A program made the position numbers and the translations under genes. Of a DNA stretch of 64,000 nt, positions 24,608 to 34,141 are shown piece by piece (positions within the stretch are counted from its first letter, which is position 1; the number at the start of each line of letters is the position of its first letter). The notes beneath the pieces are model-generated. The model was not told where the DNA came from, made no database searches, and worked only from the letters and a program-made list of their open reading frames with translations. Source of the DNA: Pseudomonas arsenicoxydans (lineage in GTDB: Bacteria > Pseudomonadota > Gammaproteobacteria > Pseudomonadales > Pseudomonadaceae); the NCBI RefSeq assembly GCF_900103875.1, contig NZ_LT629705.1:6438879-6502878 (forward strand). The letters are read 5' to 3'.

Positions 24608-27037
24608 TCAGAACTCCAGCGTGCTGGACAGTGAAATCTGCCGCGAATCCCCCATCGACACAAAGAACCGGCTCGCCGCAGACGTGTAGTAAGTGCGATC
24701 AAACAGGTTCTTCACGTTGAGCTGAAACTTGACCTTCTGCCCTTCGACCTTGGTGTCGTAAGTGGCGAACGCGTCGGCCACGGTGTAGCTCGGCAGGTCG
24801 AAATCGTTGACTGCGTTACCTGCTCGCTCACCGACATAACGCGCACCCGCGCCGACCCGCAACTGATCGCCGCCCACAATCGTTCCGAAGTCATAGACCG
24901 CCGACAGCGAGCCACTGTTCTTGGCGACGTTTTGCAATTGCTTGCCCTTGTAGAGCGGGTCTTCAGTGACTTCGGCGTCGGTGTAGGCATAGCTGCCGAT
25001 CATGCTCCATCGATCACTGAGCTGGCCGCTCACATCCACTTCCAGACCACGGGAACGCACTTCACCGGCGGCGCTGTAAATCGTCACCGGGCCTTCGGAG
25101 TTGGCCACCAGCACGTTGCGTTTCTTGATGTCGAACAGCGCGATGTCGCCGGTGATGCGCCCTGGCATGTCGAGCTTGGCCCCGATTTCCCAGGACTTGG
25201 CTTCTTCCGGCGCGATGCTGCCGTCGAGCACGGTGCTGCTCCCGCTCAACGGTGCGATGGTCGAGTTAGGTTTGAACGATTCGGTATAGCTGCCGTAGAA
25301 CGACAGTTCATCGGTGAAGCGATAGACCAGGCCGGCACGCGGCACCCACTTCTGCCCGTTGCCGTCGGTGTTGGCCTGGAACGGCACGCCTTTGCCGGCG
25401 TACTGGTCGTATTCCTGGAAGCGCCCGCCAGCCACCAGAATCCATTGATCCGTCAGGTGGATCGAGTCTTGAAGGAAGATCGAGTCGCTGCGCAGCTGAT
25501 CGGTCTGCGCGCTGTCGGCCGGGCTGACAGTGGTCCCGGCGACTTCGCGGCCATAGACCGGGTTGACGTAGCTGAAGGTGCTCAGGCTTTTCTGGCGGAT
25601 CAGGTCTTCGCGGTAAATCTTGCGGTATTCGTCATCGATGCCGACCACCACGTCGTGTTGCAAGCCCAGCACATTGACGTTGCCTTCGAGGCTGGCGGTG
25701 GTGAAACGGTCGGTGCTGACCGCATTCTGCGTGCCGTCCATGCTGCGGGTCAGCGTGCCTTTTGTAGTGTCGATGGCCGTGATGCGCACCTGACTGGCGT
25801 CGTAGGTTTCACGGTTCCAGCTGTAGCCGAAGTGGGCTTTCCAGTTGTCATTGAGTTCATGGTCGGCTTCGAAGTGATACAAGTCCGAACGGCCCTCCAT
25901 GTTGTTGAACGGCTCGTCCAGGCGCTCGTTGCGCGAGATGTCCAACGGGTGGTTGGTGCGCGGATCGATGACGGTGCCACGGTCGAACGGGGTCAGGAAC
26001 TCACGGTGTTCGTAGGCGAACAACAGCGTGGTGCTGTCGCCGAACCAGGCCAGTGACGGTGCCACCAGCGTCTCGCGGTGGGTGCCGAAGTTGCGCCAGT
26101 AATCTTCGTCTTCATGGTCCAGCACCATGCGGTAAGCGAGGCCTGAAGTGCCGAGCGCGCCGGTGCTGTCGAGACCGCCACCGCTGCCGTTCTTGCCGTC
26201 GCCGTACGTCGAACCGCGCAAGTTCAGGGCGTTGTATTGCTCGAGTTCGGGTTTCTTGCTGACCATGTTGACCACGCCGCCCGGGTCTTGAATGCCATAC
26301 AGCAGCGAGGCCGGCCCCTTGAGCACTTCGACGCGGTCGACGCTGGCGTTCATGCCACGGCCCTGCACGATCGGCATGCCGTCGCGCATGATCGAGCCGT
26401 TGCGGTTGTCGCCGAAACCGCGAGTCATCACAGAGTCCTGGGTACTCGCCAGCGTATTGCCCTGAGTGATGCCGCTGACGTTGGCCAGCGCATCATCGAG
26501 ATTGCGCGGCGCCTGATCGCGAATGACCTGGGCCGGGATCACGTTGACGGTCTGGGGGATTTCCTGGAGCAAGGCCGATGAGCGCATCACCGAACTGGTC
26601 GGCGGCGGTTGGTAGCTTGTGGATTGATCGGCCACCGAGGTAATGGTCGTCGCGCCCAGATTCAACGTGCCGGCGGTGGGCACCGGTTCCAGTACGAAGG
26701 TGCGAGCATCGGTAGGACGGAAGGTCAAACCCGAACCGCTGAGCAAACGCTGCATGGCCTGCTCGGCGCTCAATGGGCCATTGATCGCCGGCGCGGTAAG
26801 GCCGTAAGGCGCTTCATCGGTGTAGACGACGCTGATGCCGGTGAGGCGGCTGAAATCGCTCAGGGCCTGGGGCAGCGGTTTGGCGGCGATGGCGAAGCTG
26901 AACGGCGTGCGCTGCTGCGTGCCGGCAGCCTCAGCGGCCGACGCGATGCTCAACGGCAGCAATGCCAACGCCGAAAAGCTCAGTGCAGAGGCACCCAACC
27001 ATTGTTTGACCGAACCCGATTTTGCCCTGGACTTCAT
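24608..27037 (-). CDS. TonB-dependent siderophore receptor with N-terminal signalling domain
   Basis: An 809-aa outer-membrane ferric-siderophore receptor. It has a signal peptide (residues 1-36, ending ASAAEAA), an STN/secretin-like signalling domain (about 45-120, PFSFAIAAKPLPQALSDFSRLTGISVVY), a plug domain (about 150-260, with QEIPQTVNVIPAQVIRDQ and a NMVSKKP strand) and a 22-strand barrel ending in a terminal Phe (SLSSTLEF). The signalling domain and the adjacent fecR and fecI genes show that it is a transducer type that senses its own siderophore. The hydroxamate-type similarity is a guess. It is downstream of fecR, separated by a REP pair. Confidence 0.95.
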   Translation of the reverse strand: MKSRAKSGSVKQWLGASALSFSALALLPLSIASAAEAAGTQQRTPFSFAIAAKPLPQALSDFSRLTGISVVYTDEAPYGLTAPAINGPLSAEQAMQRLLSGSGLTFRPTDARTFVLEPVPTAGTLNLGATTITSVADQSTSYQPPPTSSVMRSSALLQEIPQTVNVIPAQVIRDQAPRNLDDALANVSGITQGNTLASTQDSVMTRGFGDNRNGSIMRDGMPIVQGRGMNASVDRVEVLKGPASLLYGIQDPGGVVNMVSKKPELEQYNALNLRGSTYGDGKNGSGGGLDSTGALGTSGLAYRMVLDHEDEDYWRNFGTHRETLVAPSLAWFGDSTTLLFAYEHREFLTPFDRGTVIDPRTNHPLDISRNERLDEPFNNMEGRSDLYHFEADHELNDNWKAHFGYSWNRETYDASQVRITAIDTTKGTLTRSMDGTQNAVSTDRFTTASLEGNVNVLGLQHDVVVGIDDEYRKIYREDLIRQKSLSTFSYVNPVYGREVAGTTVSPADSAQTDQLRSDSIFLQDSIHLTDQWILVAGGRFQEYDQYAGKGVPFQANTDGNGQKWVPRAGLVYRFTDELSFYGSYTESFKPNSTIAPLSGSSTVLDGSIAPEEAKSWEIGAKLDMPGRITGDIALFDIKKRNVLVANSEGPVTIYSAAGEVRSRGLEVDVSGQLSDRWSMIGSYAYTDAEVTEDPLYKGKQLQNVAKNSGSLSAVYDFGTIVGGDQLRVGAGARYVGERAGNAVNDFDLPSYTVADAFATYDTKVEGQKVKFQLNVKNLFDRTYYTSAASRFFVSMGDSRQISLSSTLEF

Positions 27038-27176
27038 TGCTCAATGACCTGTGTAGAACCTACGGAATGCGAATGACTCGCAGTTTCAGTCACTACACGG
27101 ATGGGGCTCGGGTTTACCTCATCAAAATGTTGAAAATAATTTTTGCCTGGGAAGATGTGGTGTCTGGTCTGCCGTC

Positions 27177-27270
27177 ATCGCGGGCAAGCCCGCTCCCACA
27201 GGAGATCAGAGTTGAGCCACATTTTTTGTGATCACCACAAATCTCTGTGGGAGCCGGGCTTGCCCGCGAT
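27177..27270. repeat. Inverted REP pair between fecR and the receptor gene
   Basis: Two facing copies of the GCGGGCAAGCCCGC flavour; the right copy has an extra C (GGGAGCCGGGCTTGCCCGCG), so its stem is imperfect. They fill most of the 246-base gap between the FecR-like gene and the receptor. Confidence 0.9.
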
Positions 27271-27283
27271 GAGGATAGCCACC

Positions 27284-28273
27284 TCAGCGCAAAATAATCA
27301 GATGCCCCAAAGCGCTGTGCTGCTCAAACCCCACCACGCCCTGCAACGAATTCAACACCGCTTGCGGGTCCTTGCTCGGGAAACTGCCACTGAGCCGCCG
27401 CGCTGCCAGCTCATCGTTGAGCAACACGATTCGTCCCGGGTAATAACGCTGCAGATCCTGCACCACCTCGGCCAGCGTGGCCTTGTAGTAATTGAGCCAG
27501 CCCTGACGCCAGGCCAACTGCGCTTCGCTGTCGACGGCGTGCAGTTTTTCCGCCGAGCCCTCGCCGTACGCCACTTGCTGGCCGGCGGTCAGGATTTGCG
27601 GCTCGGCGTGCTTGTCCGCGGTCACGCCGACACGTCCGGACAGCACTGTGACCCGCGCGCCGTGCGCTTGCAGACGCACTTCAAACTGCGTGCCCAACAC
27701 CCGCGCCTGACCCTTTTCGGCTTCAACCACAAATGGATCGCCGGTGTGCGTCACGCTAAAAAAACCGGCACCACGGCGTAATTGAACGTGACGCTCGCCG
27801 CGACTGAAATCCACGGCGATGGCGCTGTCGGCATCCAGCGTGACTTGCGACTGATCGGCTAACGTCACGGTTTTGATTTGCCCCGGTGCCGAGACATAGT
27901 CGGCTCCCAGATCATCGACCCAACGCGACGGCTGCCATCCAACGCCGAAACCGATCATCAGCAACAGACACGCCGCCACGGCCAACGCCCCCGACCAGCG
28001 CCGCACGTTGTTGCGGCGAGAGGAATCAATGGCATTGAGGTAACCCTGCAAGGCAAACGCGTCTTCATCGGCCAGGGTTCGTGCCGGCCCTTCACTGAGT
28101 TCCCACAGTACTTGCGCCTGAGCATAAGCCTCGGCATGCGCAGGGTCGGCTTGCAGCCAATGACTGAACGTGAGCTGGTCGCCGCTGCTGGGCTGGTCGT
28201 GCAGCAGGCACAGCCAGGCCAACGCGGCCTGCTCTTGCGCGGGCGTCGGAGTGACGCGGTCGAATGGGTTCAC
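27284..28273 (-). CDS. FecR-family anti-sigma/signal transducer
   Basis: A 329-aa inner-membrane protein that relays the occupied-receptor signal to the sigma factor. The cytoplasmic N-terminus holds the DUF4880-type sigma-binding region (AWLCLLHDQPSSGDQLTFSHWLQ and PAHAEAYAQAQVLWE). One membrane segment (SGALAVAACLLLMIGFGVGW, about residues 84-103) is followed by the periplasmic FecR domain (VTLADQSQVTLDADSAIAVDF) and the C-terminal STN-like part. Its start overlaps the sigma-factor stop by 4 bases, so the two are coupled. Confidence 0.93.
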   Translation of the reverse strand: MNPFDRVTPTPAQEQAALAWLCLLHDQPSSGDQLTFSHWLQADPAHAEAYAQAQVLWELSEGPARTLADEDAFALQGYLNAIDSSRRNNVRRWSGALAVAACLLLMIGFGVGWQPSRWVDDLGADYVSAPGQIKTVTLADQSQVTLDADSAIAVDFSRGERHVQLRRGAGFFSVTHTGDPFVVEAEKGQARVLGTQFEVRLQAHGARVTVLSGRVGVTADKHAEPQILTAGQQVAYGEGSAEKLHAVDSEAQLAWRQGWLNYYKATLAEVVQDLQRYYPGRIVLLNDELAARRLSGSFPSKDPQAVLNSLQGVVGFEQHSALGHLIILR

Positions 28274-28833
28274 GGTGCTTTCCCTGGCGTGCGCGCGGGC
28301 GGTTCCCGCAGGCTGGCCTTGCAGGCATCGAGAGCGCGCATCATGTGTTTTTCCACGGCGCTTTGGGACAGGCCCATGGCCTTGGCGATCTCGGCGTATT
28401 TGCGACCGTGGATGCGATTGAGCAGAAAGATCTGCCGGGTGCGCTCAGGCAGCGCGCGCAACGCCGCTTCGACATGACGCAAATCGTTGCCCGCCTCCAG
28501 GGCGGCTTGCGGCTCACTGCCCTGGCTGTCTGGTGGGTCCGGTGCCCAGCCTTCATTGACCCGCACCCGCGTGCCTTCGCTGCGCAAATGATCGATAGCG
28601 ATGTTGCCGGCGCACCGCAGCAGGTACGTGCTGAGCTCCTCGACTTGCACCAAAGGTCGACGCCAGAAGCGCAGGAACAAGTCCTGCACCAGATCAGCGG
28701 CAGTCGCCTGGCAGCCGACACGCCGGTTCACCAGCGCTTCCATTTGCGAGCGCTGGGACAGGAACACCTGAAGAAAATGCGCGCGGGCACCCCGGTGTTC
28801 ATCGTCGCGCAATTCCGGGGGGCTGGTGATCAT
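28270..28833 (-). CDS. FecI-type ECF sigma factor
   Basis: RNA polymerase sigma factor of the iron-starvation group, 187 aa from the ATG at 28833. Region 2 (AADLVQDLFLRFWRRPLVQVEELSTYLLRCAGNIAIDHLR) and region 4 (ALRALPERTRQIFLLNRIHGRKYAEIAKAMGLSQSAVEKHMMRAL) are clear. The open frame extends 15 codons upstream to a TTG at 28878, but no better ribosome site is seen there, so the start is not certain. It would direct transcription of the receptor gene after signalling through FecR. A Fur-like site lies upstream. Confidence 0.9.
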   Translation of the reverse strand: MITSPPELRDDEHRGARAHFLQVFLSQRSQMEALVNRRVGCQATAADLVQDLFLRFWRRPLVQVEELSTYLLRCAGNIAIDHLRSEGTRVRVNEGWAPDPPDSQGSEPQAALEAGNDLRHVEAALRALPERTRQIFLLNRIHGRKYAEIAKAMGLSQSAVEKHMMRALDACKASLREPPARTPGKAP

Positions 28834-28983
28834 CGGCTCGGCAACTGCGTAACGCCATAGCCGCCCAGCACCCGGCAAGTGACGACCAGTCGGTAGGAAA
28901 CAGATAGCGCGCTGATCTTGCCTTTCATGCTTCGACCTTGAAACGGTGAGACCGCGTGAACGTCACACGGTCAACAAGGCCGC

Positions 28984-29009
28984 AATACTAATGATAAAAC
29001 TTCTCATGC
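28984..29009 (-). promoter_or_regulatory. Fur-box-like sequence upstream of the sigma factor gene
   Basis: ACTAATGATAAAACTTCTC matches the 19-bp Fur consensus GATAATGATAATCATTATC at 13 positions by my count. It lies about 155 bases before the assumed start, upstream of an iron-type ECF sigma gene, where Fur control is expected. The match is partial. Confidence 0.4.
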
Positions 29010-29093
29010 GCAAAAACTGATTCAACTGCCGGATGCCGGCCTGCGTCTCCAAAATGCAAAAGGTACTGCGCAGCACCTCTGATCGTTCTCGAC

Positions 29094-29129
29094 ACAAATA
29101 AAAACGGGCCTGCATAAGCAGACCCGTTT
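29094..29129 (-). terminator. Intrinsic terminator of the hibernation factor gene
   Basis: Stem 29102-29113 with 29118-29129 (12 bp, one mismatch, 4-base loop). On the minus strand it is followed by a T-rich tail (TTTTTATTT with the stem end). It lies 32 bases after the stop at 29161. Confidence 0.88.
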
Positions 29130-29160
29130 GTCAGTTGAAAGGTAGATGGTGACTCAGGAC

Positions 29161-29568
29161 TCAGCCGTTTTGTGCAGCCTGTTCGTTTTCGAGAAATTCG
29201 TCTTCCAGCAGCGCATCGGCTGCGGCTCTTTCGAACGGCACTACAGCGGCACGTGGTTTGCCCCGCAGTTTGCCAAACAGGTGTTCCAGCGCATGTTCCA
29301 GTTTTTCGGCCGCACCGTCGATTGCTTGCTCCAGGGTGTCGGCTTTATGAGTGACAGAAATCGGTTGGTGGCCTTTTGGCCGCGCTTCCAGCTGGCAGCG
29401 CATGTCATGGGGACCAGGCTTGTCGCCGTTTTCGTCCCGCAGATGAACCTCGACGCGTGTCAGGTCCTCTTCATAACGTTCGAGCGTGCTCTCAATGGTA
29501 GTACGTACCCACTCCTCCAGTCGGATGCTGCTTTGAATATGGTTATCACTGTTGACTTGGATTTGCAT
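29161..29568 (-). CDS. Ribosome hibernation-promoting factor family (HPF/YfiA)
   Basis: A 135-aa protein with the HPF/RaiA fold pattern beta-alpha-beta-beta-beta-alpha: MQIQVNSDNHIQSS, IRLEEWVRTTIESTLERYEEDLTRVEVHLRDENG, HDMRCQLEARPKGHQPISVTHKADTLEQAIDGAAEKLEHALEHLFGKL. A variable acidic tail follows (residues 105-135), rich in Ala and Glu. Such proteins bind the 30S decoding site in stationary phase. The usual Pseudomonas hpf lies next to rpoN; here no rpoN, kdsC or lpt genes are adjacent, so this is probably a second paralogue. It is a single-gene unit with its own terminator. Confidence 0.85.
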   Translation of the reverse strand: MQIQVNSDNHIQSSIRLEEWVRTTIESTLERYEEDLTRVEVHLRDENGDKPGPHDMRCQLEARPKGHQPISVTHKADTLEQAIDGAAEKLEHALEHLFGKLRGKPRAAVVPFERAAADALLEDEFLENEQAAQNG

Positions 29569-29781
29569 AGTTCTTCCCTTATTTCAGCTAGCTCGCGAGA
29601 GGCCCTTCGGCTAGCCCTTGGGCGTCATCACCGTGACCTCTTGGTTACACAATCGGTCTGCTCGCAGAACATTTCAACCCCTAAAAAAAGATAATTCTGG
29701 ATTCGCAGAAAAAGCCGGACAAGGAGTAAAAGCGCTGTTAAGGTCGGGAGTTGGGTCGCAACGCTCGTTTGTCATAATTGC

Positions 29782-30729
29782 TCACATCTGCCGCTCCGCC
29801 AGTGGATGCAAGCTGCGAAAAACCGCCGCCTCTTCTACCAGCCAGTCATGCACCGCACGCACGCCCGGATGGCTCAGCGCCCCCGGCGCATAGAGCAGCA
29901 CGTAGCGCTTGTGGTTGGGCACCGCCAGGCCAAACGGCACAATCAATGTCCCCCGCTCCAGCTCATCGTTGAGCAGTGTTCTTCGCGCAATCGCTACGCC
30001 CATCCCGGCAATCGCCGCTTCGATGGTCAGGTGATTGCGGTTGAAGGTGTGGCCGCGCCGCACGTCCGCGCCCTCGAAACCGATGGCGTTGAGGTAAAAC
30101 TCCCATTCCGCGTACTCGTAACTGCCGCGCCAGGCGGTGATGTCGTGCAACAACGGAAAGTGCACCAGATCCGCCGGGCCGTGCAGGGGCGGCCGGCCAC
30201 GCAGCAGGCTCGGGGCACAGACCGGAAAGATCTGCTCGTCGAGCAGGGTTGTGGATAACAAGCCGGGGTAACTGCCGTCATTCAGATCGATGGCCAGGTC
30301 GAAATCACCCTCGTGCAGCGGCACGCTGCTGTCCTCGGCCACCAGACGTAATTGAATGTCCGGAAAGCGCTGCTGCAAGCGCGGCAATCGCGGCGTCAGC
30401 CATTTGCTCAGGAAGGAGGGAATCGAGCGCAGCCGCAGAATTCCGCTGATCATTCCCGCGTCCAGTCGTCGCAATTCCGCATCGATGCTGCCGTAAGCCT
30501 CATTCACCGTGATGGCCAGTCGCTGGCCTTCTGCGCTCAACTCCACGCCCCGAGCGCGACGGTGAAACAGTCGAAAACCCAGCCGCTCTTCCAGTTGGCG
30601 GATTTGCTGACTGACTGCACCCGGCGTGATGTGCAGTTCTTCGGCGCAGCGGGTGAACGACAAGTGCCGCGCGGCACAGGAAAACACGTGCAGCCAGACG
30701 TAAGTCTGGGCGTGCAATTGGCGGCTCAT
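29782..30729 (-). CDS. LysR-family regulator (GcvA/DsdC-like), probable serine regulator
   Basis: A 315-aa LysR-type regulator. The helix-turn-helix (FSCAARHLSFTRCAEELHITPGAVSQQIRQLEERLG) has the ITPGAVSQQI form of the GcvA/DsdC/AmpR group. The effector domain follows from about residue 90 (LRLRSIPSFLSKWLTPRL). It is divergent from sdaA, 136 bases away, which together with DsdC-like features suggests that it activates serine catabolism. The link is inferred from position. Confidence 0.88.
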   Translation of the reverse strand: MSRQLHAQTYVWLHVFSCAARHLSFTRCAEELHITPGAVSQQIRQLEERLGFRLFHRRARGVELSAEGQRLAITVNEAYGSIDAELRRLDAGMISGILRLRSIPSFLSKWLTPRLPRLQQRFPDIQLRLVAEDSSVPLHEGDFDLAIDLNDGSYPGLLSTTLLDEQIFPVCAPSLLRGRPPLHGPADLVHFPLLHDITAWRGSYEYAEWEFYLNAIGFEGADVRRGHTFNRNHLTIEAAIAGMGVAIARRTLLNDELERGTLIVPFGLAVPNHKRYVLLYAPGALSHPGVRAVHDWLVEEAAVFRSLHPLAERQM

Positions 30730-30865
30730 TGTTTAGTCCTGCTAAAGGCTGTCTTAGGAAGTTTCGTTGGTCACGTAGGACCGAGGGAGGCAGTATCGCC
30801 GACATTGCGCTTGTCCTAGAAAAAATGGCAGCGATTCCTCTTCCATTGCTTGTATAGGCTTTAGC

Positions 30866-32242
30866 ATGGCTATCAGTGTTTTCGATCTCTTCAAAGTCGG
30901 CATCGGTCCGTCCAGCTCCCACACCGTCGGCCCGATGCGCGCCGCGGCGACCTTCGCCCAAGCGCTGATTGACCAGCATTTGCTGGACGCCGTACGTCGG
31001 GTAGAAATCCGTCTCTACGGTTCGTTGTCGGCCACAGGCGTCGGTCACGCCACCGACCGCGCCTGCATCATGGGCCTGATGGGCGAATGGCCGGACAGCA
31101 TCGACCCGATCACCATCGAAAGCCGAATTCAGGCCCTGCGCGAAACCGGCGAATTGTCTCTGGCCGGCAAAACCACCATTGCCTTCAACTGGCAACGCGA
31201 TCTCCTGCTGCTCGACGAGAGCCTGCCCTACCACCCCAACGCCATGTCCCTGACAGCCTTTGGTGAAAACGGCGAGTTGTCCGAACAAACCTACTATTCG
31301 ATCGGCGGCGGTTTCATCATTGAAGCAGCCGAAGCCGAGTCCGGTATCGCGCCGACCAGCGACGTGGTGCTGCCGTACGATTTTTCCAGCGCCGCCGAAT
31401 TGCTTAAGCTCTGCAATCAGCACGGCCTGCGGGTTTCAGAACTGATGATGGCCAACGAACTGGCCTGGCGCAGTGAAGCGGAAATTCGTCAGGGCCTGCT
31501 GCACATCTGGTCGGTGATGCGCGAGTGCGTCGAGCAAGGCCTGCGCCACGAAGGCATCCTGCCCGGCGGTCTGAATGTTCCACGCCGCGCGGCGAAATTG
31601 CACCGCAGCCTGCTGGAAATCGGCAAGCCCAATGTCATCACCTCCACCCTGTCGGCCATGGAATGGGTCAACCTGTTTGCCCTCGCCGTGAACGAAGAAA
31701 ACGCGGCCGGCGGACGAATGGTCACCGCGCCTACCAACGGTGCGGCAGGGATCATTCCGGCGGTGCTGCACTACTACATGAAATTCAACCCGGATGCGTC
31801 GGACGACGACGTCGTGGCGTTCTTCCTGGGCGCGGCGGCCGTCGGCATTCTCTGCAAGAAAAACGCATCCATCTCCGGCGCCGAAGTGGGCTGTCAGGGC
31901 GAGGTCGGTTCCGCCTGCGCGATGGCCGCCGCCGGTCTGGCCGATGTGCTCGGCGCCACGCCGGAACAACTGGAAAACGCCGCAGAAATCGGCCTGGAAC
32001 ACAACCTTGGCCTGACCTGCGATCCGGTCGGCGGCCTGGTCCAGGTGCCGTGCATCGAGCGCAACGCGATTGCCGCCGTGAAGGCAATCAACGCCACGCA
32101 AATGGCCCTGCGCGGCGACGGCAAACACTTCATTTCCCTGGACCGGGTCATCCGCACCATGCGCGATACCGGCGCCGATATGCATGACAAATACAAAGAG
32201 ACTTCACGGGGCGGCCTGGCGGTGAGCTGGGTGGAGTGCTGA
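30866..32242 (+). CDS. sdaA: L-serine ammonia-lyase (iron-sulfur type)
   Basis: Cytoplasmic single-chain L-serine dehydratase that converts serine to pyruvate and ammonia. The product is 458 aa, normal for the family. The N-terminal SDH beta domain begins with [24 protein letters not shown]. The alpha domain begins near residue 190. Cysteines for the 4Fe-4S cluster are seen in [28 protein letters not shown] and [12 protein letters not shown]. The serine permease gene follows 64 bases downstream and a LysR gene is divergent, so the three form a serine-use unit. Confidence 0.96.
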   Translation: MAISVFDLFKVGIGPSSSHTVGPMRAAATFAQALIDQHLLDAVRRVEIRLYGSLSATGVGHATDRACIMGLMGEWPDSIDPITIESRIQALRETGELSLAGKTTIAFNWQRDLLLLDESLPYHPNAMSLTAFGENGELSEQTYYSIGGGFIIEAAEAESGIAPTSDVVLPYDFSSAAELLKLCNQHGLRVSELMMANELAWRSEAEIRQGLLHIWSVMRECVEQGLRHEGILPGGLNVPRRAAKLHRSLLEIGKPNVITSTLSAMEWVNLFALAVNEENAAGGRMVTAPTNGAAGIIPAVLHYYMKFNPDASDDDVVAFFLGAAAVGILCKKNASISGAEVGCQGEVGSACAMAAAGLADVLGATPEQLENAAEIGLEHNLGLTCDPVGGLVQVPCIERNAIAAVKAINATQMALRGDGKHFISLDRVIRTMRDTGADMHDKYKETSRGGLAVSWVEC

Positions 32243-32306
32243 GTAGCACTCCCAGACCGTCCGCAATACGTGAGCCCGAGCAAGAATAATAACGAGGCCA
32301 ATAACG

Positions 32307-33608
32307 ATGACCGATGTACGTACACCTGCTGCCGATAATCCCGCTGTAGACCTGACACGCCATACCGAAATTGCCCACAAGGGCTGGAGTAAACACGACA
32401 CCACCTGGATGCTCGGCCTCTACGGCACGGCGATTGGGGCGGGCACGCTGTTCCTGCCGATCAACGCCGGCGTGGGCGGTTTCTGGCCATTACTGATTCT
32501 GGCCGTGCTGGCGTTTCCAATGACCTACTTTGCTCACCGAGGCCTGACCCGCTTCGTGCTGTCGGGTCGTTCCGGAGACATCACCGAAGTGGTGGAAGAA
32601 CACTTCGGCATCGGCGCCGGCAAACTGATCACGCTCCTGTATTTCTTTGCGATCTTTCCGATTCTGCTGGTGTACAGCGTGGCGCTGACCAACACCCTGA
32701 GCAGCTTCATGGAACATCAGTTGCACATCGCCCCGCCACCCCGGGCGATCCTGTCGCTGGTGCTGATCCTCGGTCTGATGGCTATCGTCCGTTGCGGCCA
32801 GGGCGTGATCGTCAAATGCATGAGCGTGCTGGTTTACCCCTTCGTCGCGGCGTTGCTGCTGCTGGGCCTCAGCCTGATCCCGAACTGGAACGGGGCATTC
32901 TTCGCCACCGCCAGCGAAGGCATGCCGCTGCCGTTGTTCTTCAAGACGCTGTGGCTGGCGATCCCGGTGATGGTGTTCTCGTTCAATCACTCGCCGATCA
33001 TCTCTGCCTTCGCCGTCGATCAGAAACAACGATATGGCGAGCAGGCTGAGCGCAAGAGCAGCGGCATCCTCGCCATCGCCCACGCGATGATGGTGGTGAC
33101 GGTGATGTTCTTCTGCTTCAGCTGCGTGCTGGCGCTGTCCCCGACGGACCTGGCGGCGGCCAAGGCGCAGAACATTTCGATCCTGTCGTACCTGGCCAAC
33201 CACTTCCAGACCCCGGTCATCGCTTATGCCGCGCCACTGATTGCGCTGGTGGCGATCACCAAATCCTTCCTCGGCCATTACATCGGCGCCAGCGAAGGCT
33301 TCCAGGGCCTGATCGTGAAAAGCCTGCGCGGCCGTGGCCGGGTGATGTCGAACAGTTGGCTGAACCGCATTACCGCGCTGTTCATGATCCTCAGTTGCTG
33401 GGCCGTGGCAACGTTCAACCCGAGCATCCTGGGCATGATCGAAACCCTCGGCGGACCGATCATCGCGTGCCTGTTGTTCCTGATGCCGATGTACGCCATC
33501 CGCCGTGTGCCAGCCTTGCGCCAGTACTCGGGGCAGGCCTCGAATGTGTTCGTGGTGTTGATCGGTTTGATTGCACTGTCAGCGATCATCTACTCGTTCA
33601 TGCCCTGA
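32307..33608 (+). CDS. sdaC: Serine/threonine proton symporter, HAAAP family (SdaC-like)
   Basis: A 433-aa inner-membrane amino-acid transporter with eleven membrane segments. The N-terminal soluble part (about residues 1-28) ends in KGWSKHDTTWMLGLYGTAIGAG, the HAAAP signature. Central motifs such as PVMVFSFNHSPIISAFAVDQKQRYG match SdaC/TdcC. It probably imports serine for the adjacent SdaA. A strong terminator follows. Confidence 0.94.
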   Translation: MTDVRTPAADNPAVDLTRHTEIAHKGWSKHDTTWMLGLYGTAIGAGTLFLPINAGVGGFWPLLILAVLAFPMTYFAHRGLTRFVLSGRSGDITEVVEEHFGIGAGKLITLLYFFAIFPILLVYSVALTNTLSSFMEHQLHIAPPPRAILSLVLILGLMAIVRCGQGVIVKCMSVLVYPFVAALLLLGLSLIPNWNGAFFATASEGMPLPLFFKTLWLAIPVMVFSFNHSPIISAFAVDQKQRYGEQAERKSSGILAIAHAMMVVTVMFFCFSCVLALSPTDLAAAKAQNISILSYLANHFQTPVIAYAAPLIALVAITKSFLGHYIGASEGFQGLIVKSLRGRGRVMSNSWLNRITALFMILSCWAVATFNPSILGMIETLGGPIIACLLFLMPMYAIRRVPALRQYSGQASNVFVVLIGLIALSAIIYSFMP

Positions 33609-33627
33609 AACGGGCAGGCAAAAAGAA

Positions 33628-33655
33628 GGCGGGCCTCAGTGCCCGCCTGTTTTTT
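33628..33655 (+). terminator. Intrinsic terminator after sdaC
   Basis: GGCGGGC (33628-33634) pairs with GCCCGCC (33641-33647) over a 6-base loop, then TG and six T residues. It closes the sdaA-sdaC unit. Confidence 0.93.
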
Positions 33656-33823
33656 GCCGGGTTTATTGTTCGACAATTTTTCCGGCATGCCCCTTGCTAC
33701 ATCACCTGCGAGGCAAAAGGATTTTTGAAACCTCGGCGAGCAATCTGCCAATGGTCTGGTGGGGCGAACCAACCCGATCATGGCCGGTCAACTACTGCAC
33801 GTTCAATCAGGCGGTGACGCATC

Positions 33824-34141
33824 ATGGACAACCCCTTTCAGCTCATTACCGATGCCTTTGCGCCGGACTATCAGATCAATTTGAGCATTCAAGGTCTGGA
33901 CGGCAGCATCATGCTGACCCTTTCCAATAGCGGTCGTGTTGTCGCCAAACGGATGATCAGCGCCGAGCAGCGCAATGATCCCAAGCGCCTCAAGCGCCTG
34001 GTGCAAAGCATTCAGTTTGGCATCGCCATCGAACAGGGTCACAGCGCCATGACCATCCTCGAAGCCATGACCGACGGCGACAATCGCAACCTGCCGCCGC
34101 CCTCCGTCAAAGGCCAGGCTCGCCCCGCCAGTAGGCTTTAA
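33824..34141 (+). CDS. DUF3509-family protein
   Basis: A 105-aa soluble protein of a Pseudomonas-restricted family. MDNPFQLITDAFAPDYQINLSIQGLDGSIMLTLS and the RMISAEQRNDPKRLKRLVQSIQFGIAIEQG stretch fit DUF3509. The function is unknown. The C-terminal tail is basic and probably disordered. Its last 4 bases overlap the end of the convergent psiE-like gene. Confidence 0.82.
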   Translation: MDNPFQLITDAFAPDYQINLSIQGLDGSIMLTLSNSGRVVAKRMISAEQRNDPKRLKRLVQSIQFGIAIEQGHSAMTILEAMTDGDNRNLPPPSVKGQARPASRL

